Shown piece after piece: positions 1-9,925 of a stretch of DNA of 64,000 nucleotides. The position numbers and the translations under genes are program-made. The stretch lies in the NCBI RefSeq assembly GCF_018835585.1, contig NZ_JAHGVE010000017.1, positions 1 to 64,000 of the forward strand. Reading direction: 5' to 3'. Every line of letters starts with the position of its first letter. Position 1 is the first letter of the stretch. Source of the DNA: Pelorhabdus rhamnosifermentans (GTDB taxonomy: Bacteria > Bacillota > Negativicutes > UMGS1260). Under the pieces are notes generated by a model, which searched no databases, was not told the origin of the DNA, and saw only the letters and a program-made list of their open reading frames with translations.

Positions 1-157
1 ACTTGTGAGTGCTGTTTTTGTTTTATGTGCGCATATAAGTGCAATTTATGGAGAAGACCGTTCAGTGTGATTCAGCTACGATGACTGTCGAGTACGTGAA
101 CGGAGTCGTACTGATAGGTACCGAAGAGAGCGCACGCAGACGGGAAGAAGTAGATGG

Positions 158-333
158 ATTGCAATGGACGTCGAGGCTGCTCTAAGGGGATCCACCTGTT
201 CCCATACCGAACACAGAAGTTAAGCCCGCATACGCCGAAAGTACTTGCGACGGCCACGGATGGCCTAGTGCCGAGCGCGCCATGGATGGCAAAGCGCTCG
301 GTCAGGCCTGGGAGGATAGGGAGTTGCGTGGTC
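158..333 (+). rRNA. rrf: 5S ribosomal RNA with an expansion segment
   Basis: The conserved 5S core is clear: the helix II strand near 175-180, the loop B/helix III/loop C block at about 190-226 (including CCGAACACAGAAGTTAAGC), its helix II partner near 228-236, and the 3' block CTGGGAGGATAGGG near 308-321. A normal 5S is about 117 nt; this one is about 176. The extra sequence lies between GTACTTG (241-247) and GGCCTGGGAG (305-314), where helix IV/loop D should be. It folds into GGCCA/TGGCC (252-256 with 261-265) and CCGAGCGC/GCGCTCGG (271-278 with 294-301), the latter enclosing a small GCCA/TGGC hairpin. Helix I is weak: only GCAAT (161-165) with GTTGC (323-327) pairs well, so the ends are approximate and a degenerate copy is possible. 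No 23S or 16S gene is recognisable upstream. Confidence 0.8.
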
Positions 334-433
334 TTTTTGCTGTGCTGATTTCTTCTTTGTAGCAGTTTTTCTTAATTGTTTACATGTTTACTAAATGTTA
401 CAGTATTTTTGCGATAAAAGTGTAAAAACAAGC

Positions 434-461
434 TTGACAGAACCTTAAAGTAATGTAATAA
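434..461 (+). promoter_or_regulatory. Sigma-A promoter of ilv operon 1
   Basis: A consensus -35 TTGACA (434-439) is followed after 16 nt by TAATAA (456-461). It sits just upstream of the first T-box leader, with a predicted transcript start near 468. Confidence 0.55.
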
Positions 462-468
462 TAGAACC

Positions 469-758
469 TAATCAAACTTTACAAAGTTACACAATGATAG
501 TTAAAAGTAATGACTAGGAAAAAGGCATTAGTAATCTGCTTACAGAGAACCGGTGGGGCTGAGAATCGGTGCGGGACTAATTGCGAATAACTCACCTAGG
601 AACTCTTTCTTGAACTGCACAGTTTCTTGTGCTTACTAAATGAAAGCGTCACCTGCACGTTATAGCAGAAGCGGATTTAATAAGCCGTATGGAGTGAATA
701 AAGGGTGGTACCGTGCGAATTGCACCCCTGCTAAGTAAACTTAGCAGGGGTGTTTTTT
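469..758 (+). promoter_or_regulatory. T-box leader of ilv operon 1, specifier CTC (Leu)
   Basis: Stem I has the usual internal motifs (AGAGAACCGG near 544-553 and GAGAATCGGT near 561-570). The T-box sequence AGGGTGGTACCGTG is at 702-715. A terminator has arms 723-735 and 740-752 with T6 at 753-758. The specifier is read by alignment with the second leader: the triplet 6 nt before the shared GAACTGC is CTC (603-605), a leucine codon. A second CTC at 591-593 gives the same reading if the register is shifted. UGGU in the T-box suits a tRNA with discriminator A. Uncharged tRNA-Leu should stabilise the antiterminator and allow transcription of ilvN-ilvC-ilvB. Confidence 0.85.
723..758 (+). terminator. 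Leader terminator of ilv operon 1
   Basis: A perfect 13-bp stem (723-735 with 740-752, loop TAAA) is followed by T6. Its 5' arm starts just after the T-box sequence, as expected for a mutually exclusive antiterminator. Confidence 0.85.
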
Positions 759-781
759 ATTGATTAAAAGGAGGAGTCCAC

Positions 782-1033
782 GTGAAAGAACAGTTGTGTA
801 TGATAGTTGAAAATCAGCCGAACGTCTTACTGCGAGTTTTTCGTCTCCTAGCACGTTATGGACTGAATGTCGATTCTCTTTCAGTTATATCTACTCCTGA
901 TCGCCGACTTCTTGAAATTACTTTAATAGCGGAAGAGGAGAGTGTAAATCAACAACTTGTAAAAATGTTACACAAGTTAATTGAAGTAGTGGAAGTCAAA
1001 TTGACAGGAAATCAAGTTTTTCAAAAAATATAA
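782..1033 (+). CDS. ilvN: Acetolactate synthase small (regulatory) subunit, copy 1
   Basis: An 83-residue protein consisting of one ACT domain (ENQPNVLLRVFRLLARYG at about 9-26), the regulatory subunit of acetohydroxyacid synthase, which controls the first common step of branched-chain amino acid synthesis. It lacks the second domain of long IlvH-type subunits and is closer in size to E. coli IlvM/IlvN. The start is GTG at 782 behind AAAGGAGGAG. It is first in the operon, 21 nt before ilvC, whereas most Firmicutes place ilvB first. It differs from copy 2 (4172-4423) at four residues, and the DNA becomes nearly identical after about base 840. The small size leaves open whether it confers valine inhibition. 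Confidence 0.88.
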   Translation: MKEQLCMIVENQPNVLLRVFRLLARYGLNVDSLSVISTPDRRLLEITLIAEEESVNQQLVKMLHKLIEVVEVKLTGNQVFQKI

Positions 1034-2047
<1,014 letters not shown>

Positions 2048-2079
2048 TGTTCTAATTTATGAAGGCGAGGTGATAGCTA

Positions 2080-3747
2080 ATGAAGTTACCAGGGGCTGAA
2101 GTTATTATTCAGTGTCTGCTTGAACAAGGCGTCGATACCGTATTTGGTTTCCCTGGAGGAGCTGTCATTTCTCTTTACGATGCTCTTTACGATGCGCCAA
2201 TTCATCATGTACTGACTGTGCATGAGCAAGGCGCGATTCATGCTGCTGACGGCTATGCTCGTAGCAGTGGGCGCCCGGGTGTTTGTATCGTTACATCTGG
2301 ACCGGGAGCGACGAATATTGTTACAGGTCTTGCTACAGCGTATATGGATTCGGTGCCTCTTGTTGCTATTACGGGACAGGTGGCTACCAGTCAGATTGGC
2401 CGGGATTCCTTTCAGGAAACGGACATGATCAGTATGAGTATGGCTATTACAAAGCATAATTTTTTAGTGACTGATCCTCAGCAATTGGCTGTTACTATTC
2501 GCAGGGCGTTTAAAATTGCTGTCGAAGGACGGCCGGGACCGGTGCTTATTGATATTCCAAGCAATATTCAAACGATGCTGATTGATTATGAGCCACTAGA
2601 TGAGTCTATGGGTGAAAAAGCAGATCAAACGGAAATAAGGGAAGAATATTATGATCAGATTTTGCAGGCCCAGTCAGCTTTACAAGCAGCGCAGCGCCCC
2701 GTTATCTTAGTTGGCGGTGGTGTTATTCGGGGAAATGGTAGCCGAGAACTGTATGCTTTTGCTGAGCGTTGCCGGGCTCCTGTTGTCAGTACTTTGATGG
2801 GGTTAGGTGGTTTTCCAGGGTCTGATGAGCGATTTTTAGGTCTGACAGGAATGCATGGACATATACTTGCGAATCAGGCCATCATACAGGCAGATGTGAT
2901 TATCGCTGTAAGTAGCCGTTTGAATGAACGGGTTACAGGAAGTCGCAGCGGTTATGGCAATGATAAAATGATTGTTCATATTGATATTGATCCATCTGAG
3001 CTGGATAAGAATATTGGCGTTTACGTCGGGCTTGTGGGTGATATTCGTCAGACACTGACAATGCTTGCTAAGAACTTCCCAATTCTTTACTATGATTCTT
3101 GGTGGCAGGAGATTCGAGGATGGCAGGAGAAAGTTCAATACCCAAAAGAACGACAGCTTACGGCACCATGGATTATGGAGTATTTGAATCAGACACAGGC
3201 CGGGAAGCCGACAGTTTATGTAACGGATGTCGGACAGAATCAAATTTGGGCGGCGCAATACCTTTCTATTGAACGACCACGTAGCTTGATTATGTCCGGT
3301 GGTTTTGGAACAATGGGTTTTGGCCTTCCGGCTGCGATTGGAAGCACTTTTGCTCAGCCGGACAGTCAGGTTATTCATATTGCCGGCGATGGAGGTTTTA
3401 AGATGACTGGCATGGAGCTATACACTGTGGCACGCGAGCAAAAAAGGATTTTGTCCATTGTTCTTGATAATCAAAGCTTAGGAATGGTCCGTCAGTGGCA
3501 GACGCTTTTTTACAATGAACGGTATTCGCAAACACTGCTAACAGAGTTTGATTTTGCACAATTTGCAGAAGTTTGTGGTATTCAGGGCATGAAGGCCGCA
3601 ACGCAGGCCGAATTTGTTGAGGCTTTTCAAAAAGCTGCAAATAGTGGTCACTCTGCAGTTATTGTTGCAAAAATACCGGATAATCAACTGGTAATGCCGA
3701 TGATGACACCGGGGGGGACGCTTGGCGATTATGTTGCTGTTCCGTGA
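2080..3747 (+). CDS. ilvB: Acetolactate synthase large (catalytic) subunit, copy 1
   Basis: A 555-residue thiamine-diphosphate enzyme condensing two pyruvates, or pyruvate and 2-oxobutyrate. It has the three expected domains: N-terminal pyrimidine-binding with catalytic Glu49 in TVHEQGAIHAADG, a central domain, and the C-terminal diphosphate-binding domain with GDGGFKMTG (about 435) running to DNQSLGMVRQW (about 461). It lies 32 nt after ilvC with an AGGCGAGGTG ribosome site. The N-terminal third is close to copy 2 in DNA; the rest diverges clearly, so this is an older duplication than ilvC would suggest. No terminator is obvious before the next promoter at 3773. Confidence 0.95.
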   Translation: MKLPGAEVIIQCLLEQGVDTVFGFPGGAVISLYDALYDAPIHHVLTVHEQGAIHAADGYARSSGRPGVCIVTSGPGATNIVTGLATAYMDSVPLVAITGQVATSQIGRDSFQETDMISMSMAITKHNFLVTDPQQLAVTIRRAFKIAVEGRPGPVLIDIPSNIQTMLIDYEPLDESMGEKADQTEIREEYYDQILQAQSALQAAQRPVILVGGGVIRGNGSRELYAFAERCRAPVVSTLMGLGGFPGSDERFLGLTGMHGHILANQAIIQADVIIAVSSRLNERVTGSRSGYGNDKMIVHIDIDPSELDKNIGVYVGLVGDIRQTLTMLAKNFPILYYDSWWQEIRGWQEKVQYPKERQLTAPWIMEYLNQTQAGKPTVYVTDVGQNQIWAAQYLSIERPRSLIMSGGFGTMGFGLPAAIGSTFAQPDSQVIHIAGDGGFKMTGMELYTVAREQKRILSIVLDNQSLGMVRQWQTLFYNERYSQTLLTEFDFAQFAEVCGIQGMKAATQAEFVEAFQKAANSGHSAVIVAKIPDNQLVMPMMTPGGTLGDYVAVP

Positions 3748-3772
3748 ATATTTCCAAATTCAAATATTTGTA

Positions 3773-3801
3773 TTGACAGTCTATTTTTGCTATTGTATAC
3801 T
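3773..3801 (+). promoter_or_regulatory. Sigma-A promoter of ilv operon 2
   Basis: TTGACA (3773-3778), a 17-nt spacer and TATACT (3796-3801): a near-consensus promoter 25 nt after the ilvB1 stop. The 15-mer AAAGTTACACAATGA (3807-3821) just downstream also occurs in leader 1 at 483-497. Confidence 0.75.
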
Positions 3802-3807
3802 TAATTA

Positions 3808-4145
3808 AAGTTACACAATGAATTAATAACCAATGTAACATAATATAATAGATGTAATTAAAAGTTGTGATGGAGATATTTATGTATCTGTCTGTTTCAG
3901 AGAGCCGGTGGTTGGTGTGAATCGGTAGCAGAAATATATAATTGATCACTCCTGAACTGCAAGGCTGAAGTTTGTAGTAGGCCGCGCCGGAAACAGCTCG
4001 TTATGAGCGCAACCGTTATATTGCTAGGGTTGTTAGACCTGATGAGAGATGTATGAGTTTTGTACGATTAGCTCATGCGAATAAGGGTGGTACCGCGAGA
4101 TTAACCTCTTGCCCCTTGATTAGTTCAAGGAGGTAAGAGGTTTTT
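3808..4145 (+). promoter_or_regulatory. T-box leader of ilv operon 2, specifier ATC (Ile)
   Basis: Stem I begins AGAGAGCCGGTGG at 3899 with the distal GTGTGAATCGGT. The specifier triplet is ATC (3945-3947) in the canonical context followed by ACTCCTGAACTGC, so the leader should sense tRNA-Ile(GAU). The T-box AGGGTGGTACCGCGAGA is at 4084-4100 and the terminator at 4103-4145. Outside short conserved blocks it differs in sequence from leader 1, so the two leaders are not a recent copy of one another even though the genes behind them nearly are. Confidence 0.9.
4103..4145 (+). terminator. Leader terminator of ilv operon 2
   Basis: AACCTCTT (4103-4110) pairs with AAGAGGTT (4135-4142), with an inner CCTTGA/TTCAAGG stem, followed by a T-run. 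It competes with the T-box antiterminator. Confidence 0.8.
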
Positions 4146-4171
4146 ATTTATTTAAAAAGGGAGGAGTCTAC

Positions 4172-4423
4172 ATGCAAGAACAGTTGTGTATGGTAGTGGA
4201 AAATCAGCCGAATGTATTATTACGGGTATTTCGTCTCCTAGCACGTTATGGACTGAATGTCGATTCTCTTTCAGTTATATCTACTCCTGATCATCGTCTT
4301 CTTGAAATTACTTTAATAGCGGAAGAGGGGAGTGTAAATCAACAGCTTGTAAAAATGTTACACAAGTTAATTGAAGTAGTGGAAGTCAAATTGACAGGAA
4401 ATCAAGTTTTTCAAAAAATATAA
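4172..4423 (+). CDS. ilvN: Acetolactate synthase small (regulatory) subunit, copy 2
   Basis: An 83-residue single-ACT-domain subunit like copy 1, here with an ATG start and a GGGAGGAG ribosome site. Differences from copy 1 are Lys2Gln, Ile8Val, Arg41His and Glu53Gly. About the first 60 bases are full of synonymous changes relative to copy 1, after which the two genes are almost identical, as expected if a conversion tract ends inside the gene. It is the first gene of the Ile-responsive operon. Confidence 0.88.
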   Translation: MQEQLCMVVENQPNVLLRVFRLLARYGLNVDSLSVISTPDHRLLEITLIAEEGSVNQQLVKMLHKLIEVVEVKLTGNQVFQKI

Positions 4424-5437
<1,014 letters not shown>

Positions 5438-5459
5438 GTGAATGGAGAGGTGATTGTTG

Positions 5460-7133
5460 ATGAAGTTGTCAGGGGCTGAAGTCATTATTCAGTGTCTGCT
5501 TGAACAAGGCGTTGATATCGTATTTGGTTTTCCAGGCGGAGCGGTACTTCCACTTTACGATGCTCTTTATGATGCGCCAATCCATCATGTACGGACTGTG
5601 CATGAGCAAGGCGCGATTCATGCTGCTGACGGCTATGCCCGCAGCAGCGGCCGGATAGGAGTTTGCATTGCTACATCTGGGCCAGGGGCGACGAATATTG
5701 TTACAGGTCTTGCTACAGCTTATATGGATTCGGTGCCTCTTGTTGCTATTACGGGACAGGTGGCTACCAGTCAGATTGGCCGGGATTCTTTTCAGGAAGC
5801 TGACATGATTAGTTTAAGTATGGCCATTACAAAGCATAATTTTTTAGTGACTGATCCTCAGCAATTGGCTGTTACTATTCGCAGGGCGTTTAAAATTGCT
5901 GGTGAAGGACGGCCAGGGCCAGTACTCATTGATATTCCTTGCGATATCCAGATAATGCAGATTGACTACCAGCTGCCTGCGGAAACTATGGAGGCTGCAA
6001 AAGCGGAACAAGGAGAGCTGGCAGGTGAAGCGCTTAGTCAAGAAATACTTATGAAGGTTCAAAATCTTCTTCAATCAGCCCAGCGCCCGGTTATTCTTGT
6101 AGGCGGTGGTGTCATCCGAGGCAGTGCAGGCCCAGCCCTTTATTCCTTTGCACAAAGATGCAGGGCTCCTGTTGTTAGTACATTAATGGGATTAGGTGCT
6201 TTCCCTGGCTCAGAGGATCAGTTTTTAGGTCTGACGGGAATGCATGGACATATAAAAGCGAATAATGCTATTAAGCATGCTGATGTTATTCTTGCTGTAA
6301 GCAGTCGTTTTAGTGACCGGGCGACAGGAAGCCGCGGCAATTATGGTAATGATAAGATGATTGTTCATATTGACATTGATCCTTCAGAAATGGATAAGAA
6401 TGTTCATGCTTATGTCGGCCTTGTTGGTGATATTCGGTGCACATTGACACAGTTAACGGCAATCTTGCCTAATCTTAGCTATAATTCGTGGTGGCAGGAA
6501 ATTACATCATGGCAGGAAGAACGCCAGTGTGAAGCAGGTGATGATCTCACGGCACAGTGGATTATGGAATATTTGAATCAAGCTCAGGCTGGAAAACCAA
6601 CGGTTTATGTAACAGATGTCGGGCAGAATCAGATGTGGGCAGCGCAATTCCTTACAATTGAACGCCCACGCAGCTTCATTACGTCAGGCGGATTTGGAAC
6701 AATGGGCTTCGGTCTTCCAGCTGCCATCGGTGCTAAATTTGCCCAGCCAGATAGTGATGTTATTCATATTGCAGGTGACGGGGGCTTTAAAATGACTGGC
6801 ACGGAGCTTTATACTGCGGCGTGTGAACAAAAACCGATATTATCCATTGTGCTTGACAATCAAAGTCTGGGAATGGTTCGACAGTGGCAGCAACTATTTT
6901 ATAAAGAGCGGTATTCTCAAACGCTGTTAAAGGAGTTTGATTTTGAACAATTTGCTGCATCGTGTGGCGCTCAGGGCATGAGAGTTACCACACAGGTCGA
7001 GTTTGATCAAGCTTTCCGCAGAGTTGCAGCCAGTCATCAATTAGCGGTAATTATTGCAAGAATACGGCCTGAACAGCTTGTAGTACCGATGATGACACCG
7101 GGCGGAGTACCTGGCGATTATATTACATTTTAA
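5460..7133 (+). CDS. ilvB: Acetolactate synthase large (catalytic) subunit, copy 2
   Basis: A 557-residue ThDP-dependent acetohydroxyacid synthase. I start it at the ATG at 5460, which aligns with copy 1 and has GGAGAGGTG at a good distance; two upstream TTG codons are in frame. The catalytic Glu is in RTVHEQGAIHAADG, the diphosphate site is GDGGFKMTGTEL, and DNQSLGMVRQW is conserved. It has a two-residue-longer linker region (about 170-190) than copy 1 and diverges through the middle and C-terminal domains, so the two isozymes could differ in substrate preference or feedback sensitivity. Only a weak AGCTAAAAA/TTTTTTAGCT hairpin (7205-7233) follows. Confidence 0.95.
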   Translation: MKLSGAEVIIQCLLEQGVDIVFGFPGGAVLPLYDALYDAPIHHVRTVHEQGAIHAADGYARSSGRIGVCIATSGPGATNIVTGLATAYMDSVPLVAITGQVATSQIGRDSFQEADMISLSMAITKHNFLVTDPQQLAVTIRRAFKIAGEGRPGPVLIDIPCDIQIMQIDYQLPAETMEAAKAEQGELAGEALSQEILMKVQNLLQSAQRPVILVGGGVIRGSAGPALYSFAQRCRAPVVSTLMGLGAFPGSEDQFLGLTGMHGHIKANNAIKHADVILAVSSRFSDRATGSRGNYGNDKMIVHIDIDPSEMDKNVHAYVGLVGDIRCTLTQLTAILPNLSYNSWWQEITSWQEERQCEAGDDLTAQWIMEYLNQAQAGKPTVYVTDVGQNQMWAAQFLTIERPRSFITSGGFGTMGFGLPAAIGAKFAQPDSDVIHIAGDGGFKMTGTELYTAACEQKPILSIVLDNQSLGMVRQWQQLFYKERYSQTLLKEFDFEQFAASCGAQGMRVTTQVEFDQAFRRVAASHQLAVIIARIRPEQLVVPMMTPGGVPGDYITF

Positions 7134-7297
7134 ACGATGCTAGATTTTATTTATAAATATTTCTTCGGCTCTTACGATAACAGTGATTCTTATATTTGAA
7201 AGACAGCTAAAAATGGTCTTTACTTTTTTAGCTTAGGGAAGGTTTTTTTTTGATTTAAAAGGAATACACTGGTTATAGAAAAAGGTAAGGCTGAGGA

Positions 7298-7948
7298 GTG
7301 GACAGAAGCGTGAATATAGCAAAGCTTTCTGTAAAATTAAAGCAATATGAAGAACAATGTTTTCAATTGATTTCTAATGAAGAAGATTATTTTTCATCGG
7401 CTGTGTTAATTCCACTTGTGCAAATTGCTGGAGAGTGGTCCATCGTTTTTGAGGTGCGTTCGCAGGACCTCACTTGGCAGCCAGGAGAAATTTGTTTACC
7501 TGGCGGCAAGGTAGAAAAAACAGATATGAATTCAGCCATGACAGCTATTCGTGAAACAACGGAAGAACTGGGAATCCTCTCTACAGACATTCAATTGTTA
7601 GGGTCATTAAAATGCCTTGTAAGTCCTCTTGGTGTGATTATTTGTTCACATGTTGGTATCTTGAGTGATTATGCCCATATTCGGCCGAGTCAGAGTGAAG
7701 TAAGCAAGGTATTTACTGTACCCGTTACTTTTCTTTTGGAGCATCCGCCTCTTGTTGCACAGATGGAAGTTGCTACACGACCATCCGAAGGTTTTCCTTT
7801 CGATCTTGTGCCAGCTAATTTTAATCGAGACTGGCGAAAACGTAGTGCCTATTCTGTCTTGTTCTATCAATATCAAGAGTATGTAATTTGGGGATTGACA
7901 GCACGTGTTATTTATAGTTTTTTGGAGATTTATAAGGAACTGCCTTAG
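7298..7948 (+). CDS. Nudix hydrolase, CoA-diphosphatase-like
   Basis: A 216-residue Nudix protein. The segment RSQDLTWQPGEICLPGGK (about residues 49-66) matches the UPF0035/YeaB-NUDT7 type pattern that precedes the Nudix box in CoA pyrophosphatases, and RETTEELG (about 82-89) is the core of the box with its metal-binding glutamates. Likely reaction: hydrolysis of CoA or acyl-CoA to phosphopantetheine and adenosine bisphosphate; substrate is by family only. The start could be GTG 7298 (behind AAGGTAAGG) or GTG 7310 (behind GAGGAG). It is monocistronic and bounded downstream by a strong terminator at 7974. Confidence 0.8.
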   Translation: MDRSVNIAKLSVKLKQYEEQCFQLISNEEDYFSSAVLIPLVQIAGEWSIVFEVRSQDLTWQPGEICLPGGKVEKTDMNSAMTAIRETTEELGILSTDIQLLGSLKCLVSPLGVIICSHVGILSDYAHIRPSQSEVSKVFTVPVTFLLEHPPLVAQMEVATRPSEGFPFDLVPANFNRDWRKRSAYSVLFYQYQEYVIWGLTARVIYSFLEIYKELP

Positions 7949-7973
7949 TTTCTCAGCTGTGTTTTTTGCGTAT

Positions 7974-8030
7974 TTATAAAAAGAGAAGTCAGTATCACTT
8001 TTGTTGTGATACTGACTTCTCTTTTTATAA
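7974..8030. terminator. Bidirectional terminator between the Nudix gene and 8064-8342
   Basis: A perfect 25-bp inverted repeat (7974-7998 and 8006-8030) with a 7-nt loop; A-rich on one side and T-rich on the other, so it can end both convergent transcripts. Confidence 0.9.
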
Positions 8031-8063
8031 ATTACGATTCAATCATTGATCTTTCAAAATAAA

Positions 8064-8342
8064 TTATGAAAGACTATTGGTTGTAATACGCCATTTTTGT
8101 CCGTGGACAGCTTGATTGTACAAATCCGTCAAAGTTTGAAAAATAGTCGCTTTTTTGATTGTTCGTTTTTTCGTCAATAAGGAAAATTTAAACCAATGTC
8201 CCTCCCGTGACAATAAGTAAAGGGCCTTGTCCATTTCAAGTAACAATGTCTTGGAAGAAGAACGATTGAGCGCATCTTCAAGTAACTTTACAGCGCAGCC
8301 ATCTAATGGCGGCATAGGGGATAATAAACTTTTTTGAGTCAT
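8064..8342 (-). CDS. Small protein of unknown function
   Basis: A 92-residue protein I do not recognise. The start is set at the ATG at 8342, because GGAGGGTG lies just upstream on this strand; a longer reading from GTG 8351 would place the ribosome site inside the gene. The protein is rich in Leu, Lys and Ser, has no signal peptide or membrane segment, and contains a likely helical stretch (LLEMDKALYLLSREG) in its middle. It is convergent with the Nudix gene and shares its terminator. It is likely real because of the ribosome site and clean boundaries; function cannot be assigned. Confidence 0.6.
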   Translation of the reverse strand: MTQKSLLSPMPPLDGCAVKLLEDALNRSSSKTLLLEMDKALYLLSREGHWFKFSLLTKKRTIKKATIFQTLTDLYNQAVHGQKWRITTNSLS

Positions 8343-8736
8343 AATATACACCCTCCATTGTCCTTGTATATGTGGGTTCTGGCAGACATATTTTATCGTC
8401 GCTCAGGAACTTGTTCTTATTATATCATTATTTATTATATACTTGTTGTAATTTTTAGAATTTCATCATAAAATAAGTCCAACCTATAGGATAATGAAAA
8501 AATTTCCAGTACCAAAAAGGAATCGCGGGAAAAGAAATTCTCTGATGAAGCTGTTCAATTAGCTTATACGAGAAGTTATGACGATTGGTGGTTCATTTAT
8601 TCCTTAATTTAAGGATTTTATTATTTTTAAAATCCGCTTGCTTTGGCAGGCTGGTTTTTTTGAGCATAAGATATTTTTCCACCGCTCATACTATCATCAA
8701 CAAGGTTTAATGAAAAAATAGCGAAAGGGTGAAATT
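8343..8736. other. Intergenic region, about 390 bases
   Basis: No gene is seen. The region is AT-rich. It holds AAAAAGGAATCGC (8514-8526), repeated at 11653, a short palindrome CCTTAATTTAAGG (8602-8614), a terminator-like hairpin (8634-8654) with T7, and GCTCATACTAT (8684-8694) before the GH18 gene. An untranslated leader or small RNA ending near 8661 is possible, but I recognise no riboswitch class. Confidence 0.4.
8634..8661 (+). terminator. Terminator-like hairpin upstream of the GH18 gene
   Basis: CCGCTTGC (8634-8641) pairs with GCAGGCTGG (8646-8654), allowing one bulge and one wobble, followed by T7. There is no coding sequence directly upstream on this strand, so it may end a small RNA or a leader. 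Confidence 0.4.
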
Positions 8737-9831
8737 ATGCGAAGGTCGATTGGACTCGCCACTTTAGTTGTTACCTTTTTTGTTATGATGACAGTATTAT
8801 TTGTTGGTGGCTGTATGAGTAAACCAGCGCCAAAGCCGCTCCAAGATATGCCGAAAGGCATGGATAACCAGGCCGTACCACCCATTATCATGCCTGCGCG
8901 GATGGTCATTGGTTATTATGAAAATCCTTATCCCGGAACACCAGATAAAACAGGTTCATTTCCCAGCATGAAAACTTTTGCTAAAAGCATGACAGGTGTC
9001 GGTCCCTTCTGGTACAGGGCTACGAAAGATGGCACGTTAGAGACGAAAGAAAGCCAAATGGTCTATGATACGGCGCGACAACTGGGATTAAAAGTATTTC
9101 CCTTGATTACGAACAAGACGGGGGCAACGGATGGAGTACTAGGCGATCCGGCCATACGTACCAAGGTTATTGGCAATATTGCGAAAATACTTTCTGAAAA
9201 ACAATATGATGGGGTAAATATTGATTTTGAACTGTTGCCACCGAAACATCGCGATAATTTAACGGCTTTCATGGCCGAATTGTATGATAAAATACATCCC
9301 ATGAATAAGTTGGTGATTATCTCTGTATTTCCACAAGTGGATGTTGCACCAGATGTTTCAGGAGCCTATAATTATGGAGAATTAGCAAAAAATTGTGATT
9401 TTTTACAGATAATGACATACGATCATCATTGGTCAACTTCCCCACCCGGCCCAATTGCTGACATTCATTGGTATGAAAAAAATATTCAATATGCTATTAA
9501 TGAATGCGGCGGTCCGCAGAAGGTGATCATTGGGGTTGGCGCTTATGGCTATGATTGGCCTAAAGGAGGATCAGCTGATACGATTAACTATGTTGATGCG
9601 ATTGTGCAAGCTGAAAAGAGTGGTGCTAAGATTCAATATGATGAACAATCACAATCGCCCTGGTTTAAATACAATGATCGTGAAGTATGGTTTGAAAATG
9701 AAAAAAGTGCTGCTGCAAAATTGGATGTTATCGCTAAGTACAATCCTGCAGGCATTGCTATTTGGCGGCTAGGACAGGAACAGCCGGAAATCTGGAATTT
9801 AATCGATAAAAAGTTCCCAAGGCAACAATAA
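8737..9831 (+). CDS. Glycoside hydrolase family 18 lipoprotein (YaaH/SleL-like)
   Basis: A 364-residue protein with a lipoprotein signal: a hydrophobic stretch at about 5-25 and lipobox VGGC with Cys27. The rest is a GH18 TIM barrel; the catalytic DxxDxDxE-type motif reads DGVNIDFE (about 159-166), with Glu as the proton donor. Tyr in MTYDHHW (about 226) fits the substrate-binding position of the family. In sporeformers such chitinase-like enzymes without LysM domains resemble the cortex-fragment hydrolases YaaH/SleL, so a spore or cell-wall role is likely, but carbohydrate substrate is not certain. Ribosome site AAAGGGTG. A possible sporulation sigma -10 (CATACTAT, 8687-8694) lies upstream. 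Confidence 0.82.
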   Translation: MRRSIGLATLVVTFFVMMTVLFVGGCMSKPAPKPLQDMPKGMDNQAVPPIIMPARMVIGYYENPYPGTPDKTGSFPSMKTFAKSMTGVGPFWYRATKDGTLETKESQMVYDTARQLGLKVFPLITNKTGATDGVLGDPAIRTKVIGNIAKILSEKQYDGVNIDFELLPPKHRDNLTAFMAELYDKIHPMNKLVIISVFPQVDVAPDVSGAYNYGELAKNCDFLQIMTYDHHWSTSPPGPIADIHWYEKNIQYAINECGGPQKVIIGVGAYGYDWPKGGSADTINYVDAIVQAEKSGAKIQYDEQSQSPWFKYNDREVWFENEKSAAAKLDVIAKYNPAGIAIWRLGQEQPEIWNLIDKKFPRQQ

Positions 9832-9836
9832 TTGTG

Positions 9837-9872
9837 AAAAACCTGCTTATTCATGGTGATGAGCAGGTTTTT
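9837..9872 (+). terminator. Terminator after the GH18 gene
   Basis: AAAAACCTGCT (9837-9847) pairs perfectly with AGCAGGTTTTT (9862-9872). Confidence 0.85.
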
Positions 9873-9925
9873 CCTGAGAAAAAGAGAATGAGTGTATTAT
9901 TGTTTAATTTGAGGAGGTTGGTATT

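Noticed and set aside
1-157. Possible 3' end of a 23S rRNA (GTACTGATAGGTACCGAAG near 107-125 resembles the conserved GGTACTAATAGGTCGAG)
   Set aside because: No further 23S domain VI sequence matches upstream, and the similarity covers only about 15 bases.
8430-8661. 6S RNA or a c-di-AMP riboswitch
   Set aside because: No long central-bubble hairpin and no ydaO-type conserved blocks; only a weak terminal pairing of AAGTCC with GGATTT was found.
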